Source: Phycisphaerae bacterium (lineage in GTDB: Bacteria; Planctomycetota; Phycisphaerae; UBA1845). From it: DNA of 64,000 nucleotides. The stretch lies in the NCBI GenBank assembly GCA_029260135.1, contig JAJDDV010000159.1:31815-95814 (forward strand). Direction: 5' to 3'. Shown here one piece after another: positions 34,064 through 42,969 of the stretch; the stretch's first letter is position 1; every line of letters begins with the position of its first letter. The notes beneath the pieces are model-generated. The model made no database searches, was not told the origin of the DNA, and was given only the letters and a program-made list of their open reading frames with translations. The translations under genes and the position numbers were made by a program.

Positions 34064-35404
34064 CTACTTCGGCGGCTTCAACGCCGCCAGCGCACCTTCG
34101 ATGTCCGAGACCGGGCTAAAATGGAAGCTCTTACCGGCCTTGCCTTTGAGCAGGAGCCCCTTATCGGCCAAGCCCAGTAGGTCCGTTCTGGCCGTCTCGT
34201 ACACAACGCCGAAGTTTGTCTGGTGCTGTCGGATGTCATACCGCGCGTTGGGATGCCGCAGTGCGTGCCCGATCAGATCGAGCTGGCGTTCATTGAAGAT
34301 GGATCCGACACGTAACCGGGCTTCGATCTGTCGACGCTGCTTCAGCTTCTCCTCCAGGTATTGATAGAGCTGATCGATGGCTTGAGTCACGACACGTAAT
34401 TGATGCAGCAGGAAATACGTCAGGTCATTGTCATCCGTTTCCGTGTAGAGAAATGAGCGCGCGTACTGGGTCGGCGCTTTGAGAATGATCTGGGAAATGG
34501 AGATGAACTGACAAAGCCAATAGTTGTGCTGCAGCATCGACCAATAGAACAACGCACGCGCGCAACGCCCGTTCCCGTCCTTGAACGGGTGGTCGTAGGC
34601 GAGCCAGAAATGCAGGAGAATCGACCGAACGACGGGATGGACGAAGCCCTCCGGTGTCTCGTCGTTGGCAAAGCGACACATGGCATCCATCCGCTGCGGC
34701 AATTCCCCTGCGGGCGGCGGAGTGTGCAGAATCTCGTTGTCCTTGGGGTCGACAACTTCCACGGGCTCGTCTTCCCGTCTCAGACGACCGGCAGCGGTCG
34801 GATCGTTGAGCGTATCCCGCGTTAGAATCTCGTGGAGTTCGTAGACGACATCAGGTGTGAGCGGCGCCGGACCAAGATCGATGATGTGTTGCATCGCCAT
34901 GTAGTTGTTGTAGACCATCTGTTCGCCTTCGCTTTTCGGCTTCCGCCCGGATCGAAGCATCTCCTTGGCCTTTTCGCGCGTCGTCGAAGCGCCTTCGATG
35001 AGGCTCGACGCAATGCCCTCCTCCATCAGATTGCGAACGACGTAGCGACTACGCGTCTCCTCATTCGTCACCTGATCGGGGGCGCCCATCGTTCCGTTGG
35101 CCCGCTGCGTGATGTCGTGAAGAAAACGCTGGGCTTCCTCGGGAGCGCCAAACTTGAACCCTTCGCTTTGCGTGTCCATCAGCGGAATCGTCTTGTACTG
35201 CGCCATCCGATTCCACTTGAGCCCGAGCCACCACTCCTCGTGCGTCAGACCCGGCGGCGCGCCGCGATTCCAAACGTCGTTCCAGTGGAGGTACTTTCCG
35301 CCATGTGTCGGCTCGCGAAATTGTCCGACAATCTCAGGCCATTTCTCAATCGGAATCTTGTCCATGACCGCGGACAAGCTCGGTGGTTTCCTTGGTAGCG
35401 TCAT
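34064..35404 (-). CDS. Fic family protein (putative AMPylase with N-terminal inhibitory helix)
   Basis: 446 residues. The catalytic Fic motif HPFKDGNGRCAR lies near residue 271 and is complete. 'SSLIEG' near residue 131 matches the [ST]-x3-E-[GN] inhibitory helix, placing it in the class with the autoinhibitory segment in front of the Fic core. Fic proteins usually transfer AMP from ATP to a hydroxyl side chain of a target protein. A winged-helix-like C terminus ('QLDLIGHALRHPNARYDIRQ', 'ETARTDLLGLADKGLLLKG') could bind DNA. ATG 35404 is chosen; an ATG at 35449 would put the predicted promoter's transcript start inside the gene. It stands alone, downstream of an unusual AT-rich operator-like region. 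Confidence 0.9.
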   Translation of the reverse strand: MTLPRKPPSLSAVMDKIPIEKWPEIVGQFREPTHGGKYLHWNDVWNRGAPPGLTHEEWWLGLKWNRMAQYKTIPLMDTQSEGFKFGAPEEAQRFLHDITQRANGTMGAPDQVTNEETRSRYVVRNLMEEGIASSLIEGASTTREKAKEMLRSGRKPKSEGEQMVYNNYMAMQHIIDLGPAPLTPDVVYELHEILTRDTLNDPTAAGRLRREDEPVEVVDPKDNEILHTPPPAGELPQRMDAMCRFANDETPEGFVHPVVRSILLHFWLAYDHPFKDGNGRCARALFYWSMLQHNYWLCQFISISQIILKAPTQYARSFLYTETDDNDLTYFLLHQLRVVTQAIDQLYQYLEEKLKQRRQIEARLRVGSIFNERQLDLIGHALRHPNARYDIRQHQTNFGVVYETARTDLLGLADKGLLLKGKAGKSFHFSPVSDIEGALAALKPPK

Positions 35405-35448
35405 TCTCTGCCCTGCCTTCTGCGGCCTACTAGTAAATACTAAAACCA

Positions 35449-35500
35449 ACTAGAATTAGTATAAGCCAGGGCGAGCCGGGCGCCAATTACTAATCCTAGT
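35449..35500 (-). promoter_or_regulatory. Fic promoter flanked by two inverted 12-bp operator-like repeats
   Basis: On the minus strand TTGGCG (35481-35486) and TATACT (35458-35463) are 17 bases apart. Each side carries a 12-bp motif: ACTAGAATTAGT (35449-35460), overlapping the -10 box, and ACTAATCCTAGT (35489-35500), just upstream of the -35 box. They are inverted copies of each other at 11 of 12 positions. Further ACTA/TAGT half-sites extend to about 35430 and 35520 in an AT-rich island. Confidence 0.6.
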
Positions 35501-35683
35501 ATATTCTAGTTTTTATTAGTTCTTGTGCCAGAGTGTACCAGAGAGTGCATGAAGGCGCACGGACGCCACCATATCTTGTGGCTGAACCAACTCGGGATCG
35601 CAGCGCATGCGAAAGTCGCCGCCGGAGCCCGACGGCGTCTGTGAGGGGCAGCTCAGTGGTCCTGTCGCAAGGGATCCGAGGCC

Positions 35684-36733
35684 CTACGCTACCGTAACGT
35701 CCTTATCCAGATACACGTCCTGGATCACGTTCAGCAGCTTGACGCCCTCTTCCATCGGACGCTGGAACGCCTTGCGACCGGAGATCAGGCCCGTGCCGCC
35801 CGCCCGCTTATTGATCACAGCCGTCTTGGCAGCATCGGCGAAGTCGTTCTGCCCTGAAGCGCCGCCCGAATTGATCAGCCCCATCCGACCCATGTAGCAA
35901 CCCGCCACCTGGTAACGCGTCAGGTCGATCGGGTTTTCCGACGTCAGCGTGCTGTAGACCGCCTTGTGCGTCTTGCCGAAGTTAACGGCCGTGAACCCGC
36001 CGTTGTTCTCCGCCTGCTTCTGCTTGATGATGTCCGCCTCGAGCGTCACGCCGAGGTGGTTGGCCTGATTCGTCAGGTCGGCCGACACATGGTAGTCCTT
36101 GCCGTCCTTCTTGAAGTCGCTGTTGCGCAGGTAGCACCACAGGAACGTGGCCATCCCGAGCTCGTGCGCCATCTGAAACGCCTCGCCGACTTCCTGAATC
36201 TGCCGGCCCGACTCCTCGGACCCGAAGTAGATCGTCGCCCCGACAGCCGCACATCCCATGTCCGCCGCCTGTTGGACATCAGCAAACATGATCTGATCGA
36301 ACGTGTTCGGATACGTCAGCAGTTCGTTGTGGTTGAGCTTGAGCAGGAAGGGGATCTTGTGGGCGTACTTCCTCGCCACCGACCCGAGCACGCCCAGCGT
36401 CGAAGCGACGGCGTTGCACCCGCCCTCGATCGCCAGCTTGACGATGTTGTCCGGGTCGAAGTAGATCGGGTTCGGCGCGAACGACGCTCCGGCGCTGTGC
36501 TCGATCCCCTGATCCACCGGCAGAATCGAGACATATCCCGTCCCGCCCAGCCGTCCGTGATCAAAGATCGACTGCAGATTCCGCAAGACCGGCACCGACC
36601 GATCGCTCTGCGCATAGACCCGATCCACAAAGTCAGGCCCCGGCAAATTCAACGTCGATTTGTCGATCGTCGTACAGCGATGGTTGAACAGGCTCTCCCC
36701 GTCCGCTCCGAGCAATTCTACGATGCCGCTCAT
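35684..36733 (-). CDS. fbaB: Class I fructose-bisphosphate aldolase (DhnA/FbaB type)
   Basis: 349 residues, the length of E. coli FbaB, and very similar along its whole length. It cleaves fructose-1,6-bisphosphate to dihydroxyacetone phosphate and glyceraldehyde-3-phosphate through a lysine Schiff base in the cytoplasm. Diagnostic blocks: '[20 protein letters not shown]', '[17 protein letters not shown]', '[20 protein letters not shown]', '[15 protein letters not shown]' and '[20 protein letters not shown]'. The '[14 protein letters not shown]' block carries the probable Schiff-base Lys. ATG 36733 follows AAGGAG at 10 bases. No neighbouring glycolytic gene; it stands as a single unit. Confidence 0.95.
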   Translation of the reverse strand: MSGIVELLGADGESLFNHRCTTIDKSTLNLPGPDFVDRVYAQSDRSVPVLRNLQSIFDHGRLGGTGYVSILPVDQGIEHSAGASFAPNPIYFDPDNIVKLAIEGGCNAVASTLGVLGSVARKYAHKIPFLLKLNHNELLTYPNTFDQIMFADVQQAADMGCAAVGATIYFGSEESGRQIQEVGEAFQMAHELGMATFLWCYLRNSDFKKDGKDYHVSADLTNQANHLGVTLEADIIKQKQAENNGGFTAVNFGKTHKAVYSTLTSENPIDLTRYQVAGCYMGRMGLINSGGASGQNDFADAAKTAVINKRAGGTGLISGRKAFQRPMEEGVKLLNVIQDVYLDKDVTVA

Positions 36734-36891
36734 GGCGATGGCTCCTTCGTTTCACGCCAACCAATGAGATCTTGAACGCGGCGGAACATTATGATCGCCG
36801 GCGACGATCGCGACAAGACACGCCGACAGCTGTTTTTCGGATGGGTGCCCACGGTTGCATCGCCACATGAAGGAACGAACAGCGGGCACAA

Positions 36892-36925
36892 CCGACCAGA
36901 ACCGCGACAGCGATGGAGCGGGCAG
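36892..36925 (-). repeat. Dispersed 34-bp repeat, inverted copy
   Basis: In the 298-base gap between fbaB and the methyltransferase. Its reverse complement begins CTGCCCGCTCCATCGCTGTC and closely matches copies at 57669, 57703, 60590 and 60627. No other feature was seen in this gap. Confidence 0.8.
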
Positions 36926-37031
36926 CCGATGCAGGGCGGCTCTGGTTGATGCACCTCGCCCAGCCTGAACCCTGCAAGTCCATCGCCGATGGCCGGACTC
37001 TCGGTGTGACGGGACGGCTACCGGTACACGC

Positions 37032-37622
37032 TCATCCCGACGACGCAGCATCGGACTCCCCCGTAAGCTCCCGCAACGCAAAGCTCCAGTGCATATGCTC
37101 TTCGAGCGTCAGGTAGATCATCGCCCAGCCGTGTTCGTGGCAGAACGCGTGCACAGCCTGGACGACCCCATATTCGTCCCCGTGCGGCGTCGTCCCTTTG
37201 CAGAAGTCGTGTCCGGCGATGATCCCACCGGGCTTGACCTTGATGCGGCTCAATTCGAGTTCCGCAAGTGTCAGCTCATACCGATGAGAGGTGTCGATGT
37301 AGACCCAGTCGAGGTAGCCGTCGTCGAACCCGCCCAGATGCGTGAGCGAATCTCCCTGATGAACGACGACCTGTCCCGTTTCGATCTCCGCCTGAAAACG
37401 CGTCCGAACCTGGCGTTCCTTCTCACGGTTGAACCGATCGCTCCCCCACAAATCGACCAGGTGAAGCGTCCTCGGCTCCGTGAGCTCCAGGATCCGGCGT
37501 GAGAAATTGCCCTCATCGACACCGAGTTCCGCAACGATGCCGTTGTGCGGAAGCACCCGCAACAGCTTGCCCCGCCCCGACAGAACCTTCACGTCGCGGA
37601 TTTGGTCTTTACCGAACGGCAT
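37032..37622 (-). CDS. SAM-dependent methyltransferase (Methyltransf_24-like)
   Basis: 196 residues, a single class I Rossmann methyltransferase domain. Motif I is 'IVAELGVDEGNFSRRIL', the acidic end of strand 2 is 'LHLVDLWGSDRF', and 'LDWVYIDTSHRYELTLAELE' matches the 'IDxxHxYxxxxxDL' block of the Methyltransf_24 group often found with glycan or lipid modification genes. 'GGIIAGHDFCKG' is the post-motif III region. The substrate cannot be read from the sequence. It stands alone between fbaB and the beta-helix protein, both on the same strand. Confidence 0.8.
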   Translation of the reverse strand: MPFGKDQIRDVKVLSGRGKLLRVLPHNGIVAELGVDEGNFSRRILELTEPRTLHLVDLWGSDRFNREKERQVRTRFQAEIETGQVVVHQGDSLTHLGGFDDGYLDWVYIDTSHRYELTLAELELSRIKVKPGGIIAGHDFCKGTTPHGDEYGVVQAVHAFCHEHGWAMIYLTLEEHMHWSFALRELTGESDAASSG

Positions 37623-37746
37623 CGAAATCTCTTAGTCCAACGGTCTCACGATGTCGAGTTCGCTCTGACGTGTCGAGTCGTCCCAGCCCTTCGCCACGCG
37701 GCCGATCAAGGGCTGCACCACGGCGAGACGTCGATCCCTAAGCCGA

Positions 37747-40700
37747 TCAGGGCACGCCGCCGAATCGCTGCTGGAATCGCCTGACGTCGTACAGGTCCAC
37801 GTCTCCGTCGTACTCAAAGTCGAAAGCCTCGCAGCCGCTTGCGTAGGGCGCGCCTGCGGGGCCCATCATGCAGGCTTCCCAGTGGGAGAAGTCGGTCAGG
37901 TCGACATCCTCGTCGCAATCGTGGTCGCCGATGCCGAACTCGTAGGCGCCCATATCGACGCGACCGCAGCGAACGCGCACGTGGCCGTCCTGGTCCGTTT
38001 CCCCCGGTGTCGGCACGAAGGCGGGGTTGCCGGCGTTGATGCAGGGCGATCCGGACGACAAGCGGAAGTTGTCGTCGGCCGTACCGAACACATTGTCCGG
38101 ACCGTCCGCGTCCACGAACAGCGGGGCATGCGCGGGCAGGTCACCGATGTTGCCCGTGCCAGGCCATCCGCCCTGGACGGCACTGTAGTTTACCCTGGGT
38201 GAGCCGTAGATCTCGGGGTCGCGGACCGACGCCGTGTTGCCCCAGAGGATGCAGTTGTACAGCTTTGCGTTTTCTCCCTGGAACACCGCCCCGCCCCTAT
38301 CGGCCGAGTTTCCGCTGAACGTGCAGTTGACAAACACCGGGCGGGTGAAGTAGCCAAGGTCCACCGCGCCGCCGCGCGCGTCAGAGTCGTCTGGCCTCTC
38401 GGCCGAATTGCGGTGGAAGAGGCTGTTGGTCACGAGTGTGGTGCTGTCCCATTCCTCGGACATCGCACCCCCTGCCTTGGCCGTATTGCCGCGAAAAGTG
38501 CAGCCGGTCACCACCGGACTGCTGCCGTAGTTGAGCATTCCGCCGCCGATCGATGCCATGTTCCCACTAAAGAGACAGCCAGTCAGCGTCGGGCTTCCCC
38601 CGAACCCGTTGTACATCCCGCCGCCGTGACCGGAAGCCGAGTTCCCGAAAAAGGTGCAGTTGATCAGCGTCGGGCTGCCGTTGACGTTGAGCATGCCACC
38701 GCCATGGCCGTCATCGTCCTCAAAGCGTATGGCCCTTCCACCGGCGATGGTAACGCCGTCGAGCACGGCCGTCGCGTCCGTGCCGCTTGCGGTGACTACG
38801 TGAAAGGTATTGTCGCGGTAGGCAACACCGTCCGGGAAATGGGCCGGCAGGTCGTTCTCACGGAGATCGCCGCTAAGGACGGTGGGAAAGGCCGTGAGAT
38901 CGCGATCGTTCGGGTCGCAGCCGGCGGCGAGCCCACGATAGCCGCCGCGAATCGCCACGCCGTTAATCAGCGTGAAAGTCTCGGTTTGCAGGGCTCCCGG
39001 AAGCGTTTCTGTCGGCGTGTATGTCCCTCCGGCAACGTGGATTTCGGCTACATTGGCTGCTGCGGCACGGGCAATGGCGTCCTTCAAATCGGGCAGGGCG
39101 TCCACCCAAGTTGCCCCTGTGTTTGCGTCGCCGGTTGCGTCATCGTCAACGTAGATAACGCCCCTGGGCAGGCCTTCACACTCGTCGGGAATCCCATTCG
39201 TGTTACAGTCTCTGCTCGTTCCGGCCTGGATGTCGCATTCGTCCGGGATGTCATTCGTGTTGCAGTCTTGGCTGGTACCGGCGGCGATGTCGCATACGTC
39301 CACGATGTCATTCGCATTGCAGTCCATCTCGGCCCCCGCGTAAGGCGATTCGTCGGCGCCGATGTCGACGCGGCATTGTTGAATCCGCGCTTCACCGTCG
39401 ATGTCGGTGGTGACATAGTCCGGCAAAACGTAGTTGTCGCCCGCGTTGATGCAGGGCGATCCATCCTGCAGGTGCAGGTCGCCGTAGTCGTCGTTGGCCG
39501 ACTCGTCGACGCCGGCAGTATTGGGATCGTCACCCCATCCGTTACCGCCGTCATCGGCATCACGAACAAACAACGGGTTACTGTCAATATTCCTCGTACC
39601 CGTCCAACCGCCCTGGATGTCACTGTAGTCTATCGTGACCAACCCGTAGACCTGGGGGCCGCCGGATGGCGCCGTGTTGCCCCAGAGAATGCAGTTGGTC
39701 AGCGTCGGGCTGCCGTCGCTGAACACCGCCCCGCCCCAATGGCCTGCCGAGTTGCCGCTGAACGTGCAGTTGATCAGTACGGGGTAGCTCGCGTACACGG
39801 TGTGCATCCCGCCACCGCGGTTGTTGGCCGAGTTGCCGCTGAAGACGCAGTTGGTCACCGTCGGGTTGCTCAGCGCGCCGTTGTACATCCCGCCGCCTAT
39901 GCCCTGTCGTGCCGGATCGGTGGCCGTATTCCCGTTGAAGGTAGAGTTCGTCACCGCCGGACTGCTGCCGTCGTTGTACATTCCGCCGCCGAGAATGGCC
40001 GAGTTTCCGCGGAAAATACAGTTGGTCACCGTGGGACTGCTGCCGAGGTTGTACATCCCGCCGCCACGGGTGTCCCACGCAACCTCGGTTCCCGTTCCGT
40101 TCGTGACGGTGAAGCCCTCGATCACCGTGCCCGGTCCTTCACTGTTGCTGCATGTGATGACGCTGCCGCCGGCGCCGCCGTCGATGATGGTGACGTCCGC
40201 CCCGTCGGTGCTGCGCAGCGTGATCGCCTTGCCCAGCAGTTTGATCTGCTCGACGTACGTCCTCGGGCCGACCTCGATGACGTCACCACCGACGGCCGTG
40301 TCGATGGCCCTCTGGATGGCCCAGTCAGTCGTGCCCTGTGTAATATTGTGGACCGTTTCACATTCGTCCGGCGCGCCATTTCCGTTGAGATCGTCGCTGG
40401 TGCCGGCGGCGATGTCGCAGTTGTCCGGCACCGCGTTGCCGTTGCAGTCGTCACCGGCGTTGAATAGGTGGCTGATGGTTGCCGTGCCTTGCATCGAGCC
40501 GCTCCACTGAGCACGCGAACCACCGACGATGAAGCCAAACGCCCGGCCTGCTTCCACGTCGATCGTGGCAGATCCGCCGGCGGGCCCCGTTTCATCCGCC
40601 AGGACAATCGTCGTCCTGCCGGTTGGGCTCTCGGCAAACACGGAGAGGTGCGCGCCGGGCAAAGACCCGGTGTGGACCCAGGTGTAGTCCCAGTCGAAGT

Positions 40701-40971
40701 TGATGGTGCCGGTGGCGGCCGCCGTCGCGCTAAATGTAGCGGTCCGAAAGCTGATCGGACCGAACTGACCAGAGACGTCGTAAGCGAAGCTGGCGGACTC
40801 CGTCGGCCCCGAATTCGGCGTGATCGTGGCCGTTCCCTCGGCGATCCCCGAGCTGCTCCAGTTCTGCATTTCGTACGGGCCGGTGAAGTTGCATGGCTGG
40901 GCGTACGATTTGGCGCCCATCACCGGCGACAGGACCACCATGGCCAGACAGGTTCCCGCAAGACGACGCAT
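37747..40971 (-). CDS. Secreted parallel beta-helix protein with DCNxNxIPDEC spacers and dockerin-like tail
   Basis: 1074 residues. Signal peptide 'LAGTCLAMVVLSPVMGAKSYA'-type region at the N terminus (shown by its hydrophobic core LAMVVLSPVMG). A beta-rich domain of 160 residues precedes a first right-handed beta-helix with repeated 'TNCxFxGNSAxxxGGGMYN' rungs. Three spacers of the 'DCNTNDIPDECDIQAGTS' type follow, then a second helix with the same rungs. The C terminus 'DHDCDEDVDLTDFSHWEACM' and 'DFEYDGDVDLYDVRRFQQRF' are dockerin-like calcium loops. Such helices commonly bind or cut polysaccharides, but no catalytic residues are evident. ATG 40971 follows AAGGAGGGTG, a very strong ribosome site. 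Confidence 0.85.
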   Translation of the reverse strand: MRRLAGTCLAMVVLSPVMGAKSYAQPCNFTGPYEMQNWSSSGIAEGTATITPNSGPTESASFAYDVSGQFGPISFRTATFSATAAATGTINFDWDYTWVHTGSLPGAHLSVFAESPTGRTTIVLADETGPAGGSATIDVEAGRAFGFIVGGSRAQWSGSMQGTATISHLFNAGDDCNGNAVPDNCDIAAGTSDDLNGNGAPDECETVHNITQGTTDWAIQRAIDTAVGGDVIEVGPRTYVEQIKLLGKAITLRSTDGADVTIIDGGAGGSVITCSNSEGPGTVIEGFTVTNGTGTEVAWDTRGGGMYNLGSSPTVTNCIFRGNSAILGGGMYNDGSSPAVTNSTFNGNTATDPARQGIGGGMYNGALSNPTVTNCVFSGNSANNRGGGMHTVYASYPVLINCTFSGNSAGHWGGAVFSDGSPTLTNCILWGNTAPSGGPQVYGLVTIDYSDIQGGWTGTRNIDSNPLFVRDADDGGNGWGDDPNTAGVDESANDDYGDLHLQDGSPCINAGDNYVLPDYVTTDIDGEARIQQCRVDIGADESPYAGAEMDCNANDIVDVCDIAAGTSQDCNTNDIPDECDIQAGTSRDCNTNGIPDECEGLPRGVIYVDDDATGDANTGATWVDALPDLKDAIARAAAANVAEIHVAGGTYTPTETLPGALQTETFTLINGVAIRGGYRGLAAGCDPNDRDLTAFPTVLSGDLRENDLPAHFPDGVAYRDNTFHVVTASGTDATAVLDGVTIAGGRAIRFEDDDGHGGGMLNVNGSPTLINCTFFGNSASGHGGGMYNGFGGSPTLTGCLFSGNMASIGGGMLNYGSSPVVTGCTFRGNTAKAGGAMSEEWDSTTLVTNSLFHRNSAERPDDSDARGGAVDLGYFTRPVFVNCTFSGNSADRGGAVFQGENAKLYNCILWGNTASVRDPEIYGSPRVNYSAVQGGWPGTGNIGDLPAHAPLFVDADGPDNVFGTADDNFRLSSGSPCINAGNPAFVPTPGETDQDGHVRVRCGRVDMGAYEFGIGDHDCDEDVDLTDFSHWEACMMGPAGAPYASGCEAFDFEYDGDVDLYDVRRFQQRFGGVP

Positions 40972-41320
40972 AGAATCACCCTCCTTTTGGATCGCCAGCA
41001 GCACTACGGTGGTGCAGTCGTGTCTGGCTGCGAGCGCGAACGTCGGATTGCCGCAGTCCGCAGTTCCTCGCGCAAAGCTGCTCTCCGAGCCACAAACGCC
41101 ATGATACCAGAGTGCGCCGCAATGCCGAAACAAGAACCGCGCCCGCAAGGTCCGAAACCACCCGATCCACTGCGAATAAACACCACTCCCAGCCGAATCC
41201 AACGGTGCATGGTCGAGATGGGGCGTCGCCCAACCGCGTTTTCAATATCGCCAGGGCGGTTTGGAGCCCAGGGAGCAGTGGCGTATCATCGGGAATGGTC
41301 CCGAGGCGTTATCGGAGTCT
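40972..41320. other. Divergent intergenic region
   Basis: 350 bases between the beta-helix gene (minus) and the FHA gene (plus). It must hold both promoters. I see no RNA gene, strong hairpin or family repeat. Confidence 0.5.
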
Positions 41321-42967
41321 ATGATGCTCAGCCGGTTGTTATTCGTCCGACTCAAAGCCGCGGAGAATGCCCTCCGCGATGGACGGCTCGATGAGGCCTA
41401 TCGGCTGGCCACCGCACCGGACATCCGCGAGCACAGACGCGGCGCAGCGGTCCTGGCGGCATTGACCGAAAAGTTCATCGAAAGAGCCCGCAACCACTAT
41501 CGCGCCGACCGATTCACCGAGGCCCTGATCGACCTCGACCGGGCCGAAACCGGCGGCGTCATGAAAGAATCCATCGCCGAACTGCGCGAGAACGTCAGAA
41601 CGGTCGCGGCAGAACAAGAGCGCCGTCAGCAATCCCGCCGCGGTCGCATCGACCAGGCCAAGCGGCGCATCGATGCGGGTTCCATCGTCGCAGGCCGAAA
41701 GATCCTCGAGGATGCGGGCGAGAGTGACCTCGCCGCCGACGAACTGAAACGAAAAGCTGACGATCGTTCAGCCGAAGCCCAGCGAATCCTCGCACAGGCC
41801 GACCAACTCGCATCCGCGGGACAAATGGCCTCCGCCGTGCAAAGACTCCGCCGCGCCAAAAGCCTCGACGCCCACAACGAAGGCGTCACGCGCATGGAAT
41901 CGCGACTCTGCAGCCAGGCGCTCGAGAACGCTCGCGCCGCCCTCGAAGAAGGTCGCCTGACACGCGCATCCGACGAACTCAACTGCCTCGGCGATCTCGG
42001 GAATCCCCTGCCGGCCAAGCGCGAACTGCGAAACATGCTCGCCATCGCACAGGACATGGCCCGAAGCGTTCAAGTCGGGGATTACACCGATGCGCGCCGA
42101 CACGCGATGAGCCTCGCCCGTCTGCTCCCCAAGGCCGGGTGGGTCTCCGAGGTCGTCGAACAGCTTCGTCGAATCGACGATCTCAAGTCCGAACTGTGCT
42201 CAGGCCCACTGGGCGATCGGATCGATCGAATCATGGCCAAAGATGGCGGGCAACGAATCACTGCGCAAGACCGAGGCGACGCTCCGGCCCCCGCGCACAA
42301 AACGCCCCGCACGCCAGTCGGCGATGAGACCGTTGCCCTCGCCTATCGGACGCGATCAAATACCTCACTGCCCGAGCGGTTGCTACTACTCGTCGACGGC
42401 GGCGGCAGTTACCTGATACTCCGCAACGAGCGCGTCACGCTGGGCCGCGCCGCCACGAGTAAACCGGCCGACATCCCGCTCTACAGCGACGTCGCTGAGC
42501 GACACGCCAGCGTCGCACGCGTCGACGATGACTTCTTCCTTTTTACCGACAAGGAGGTCGAAGTCGCCGGCCACCGAACGCCGCACCAGTTGCTGCAAAG
42601 CGGCGACCGCATCGTGCTCGGCCGAAAGGCCAAGATGACCTTCCGAATGCCAAGCCGGAAGAGCCCCTCCGCCGTGCTCGACCTCAGTGACACCACGAAA
42701 ATGCCCAACGATGTTCGGCGGGTCGTACTCTTCCATCAGCACGCCGCACTCGGTGCAGGCCCCTCGGCCCACATTCGGTGCCGGCACGCCGGACCGTCGC
42801 TCGTTCTCTTCGAGCGAAACGGATCCCTGTGGATACGACAGAAGAGCGACGGACATGTAGATACGGAAGCGGTGCAGCTCGCACTGGGCGAGCCGGTCGA
42901 GATCGCCGGCGCAAGCCTCGCGCTGCAACCGTGGGAGGTCCGTACACCCGGGAGCGGGACGGTTTAG
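41321..42967 (+). CDS. FHA-domain protein with long helical N-terminal region
   Basis: 548 residues. The first 330 residues are helical and rich in Arg/Glu/Ala, with TPR-like heptads ('ALRDGRLDEAYRLATAP', 'NHYRADRFTEALIDLDRAE', 'LASAGQMASAVQRLRRAKSL'). A forkhead-associated domain near residues 350-440 contains 'VTLGRA' and 'PLYSDVAERHASVARVDD', the Arg and Ser/His loops that read phosphothreonine. A second beta-rich segment ends the protein. Two ATGs overlap at 41321 and 41324 after GGAG. The stop lies 2 bases before the start of the Ser/Thr kinase gene, so it is probably a partner or substrate of that kinase. Confidence 0.85.
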   Translation: MMLSRLLFVRLKAAENALRDGRLDEAYRLATAPDIREHRRGAAVLAALTEKFIERARNHYRADRFTEALIDLDRAETGGVMKESIAELRENVRTVAAEQERRQQSRRGRIDQAKRRIDAGSIVAGRKILEDAGESDLAADELKRKADDRSAEAQRILAQADQLASAGQMASAVQRLRRAKSLDAHNEGVTRMESRLCSQALENARAALEEGRLTRASDELNCLGDLGNPLPAKRELRNMLAIAQDMARSVQVGDYTDARRHAMSLARLLPKAGWVSEVVEQLRRIDDLKSELCSGPLGDRIDRIMAKDGGQRITAQDRGDAPAPAHKTPRTPVGDETVALAYRTRSNTSLPERLLLLVDGGGSYLILRNERVTLGRAATSKPADIPLYSDVAERHASVARVDDDFFLFTDKEVEVAGHRTPHQLLQSGDRIVLGRKAKMTFRMPSRKSPSAVLDLSDTTKMPNDVRRVVLFHQHAALGAGPSAHIRCRHAGPSLVLFERNGSLWIRQKSDGHVDTEAVQLALGEPVEIAGASLALQPWEVRTPGSGTV

Positions 42968-42969
42968 TC

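Noticed and set aside
38413..40467. 684-codon plus-strand frame opposite the beta-helix gene
   Set aside because: Antisense shadow of repeated beta-helix rungs in GC-rich DNA; no start site or domain.
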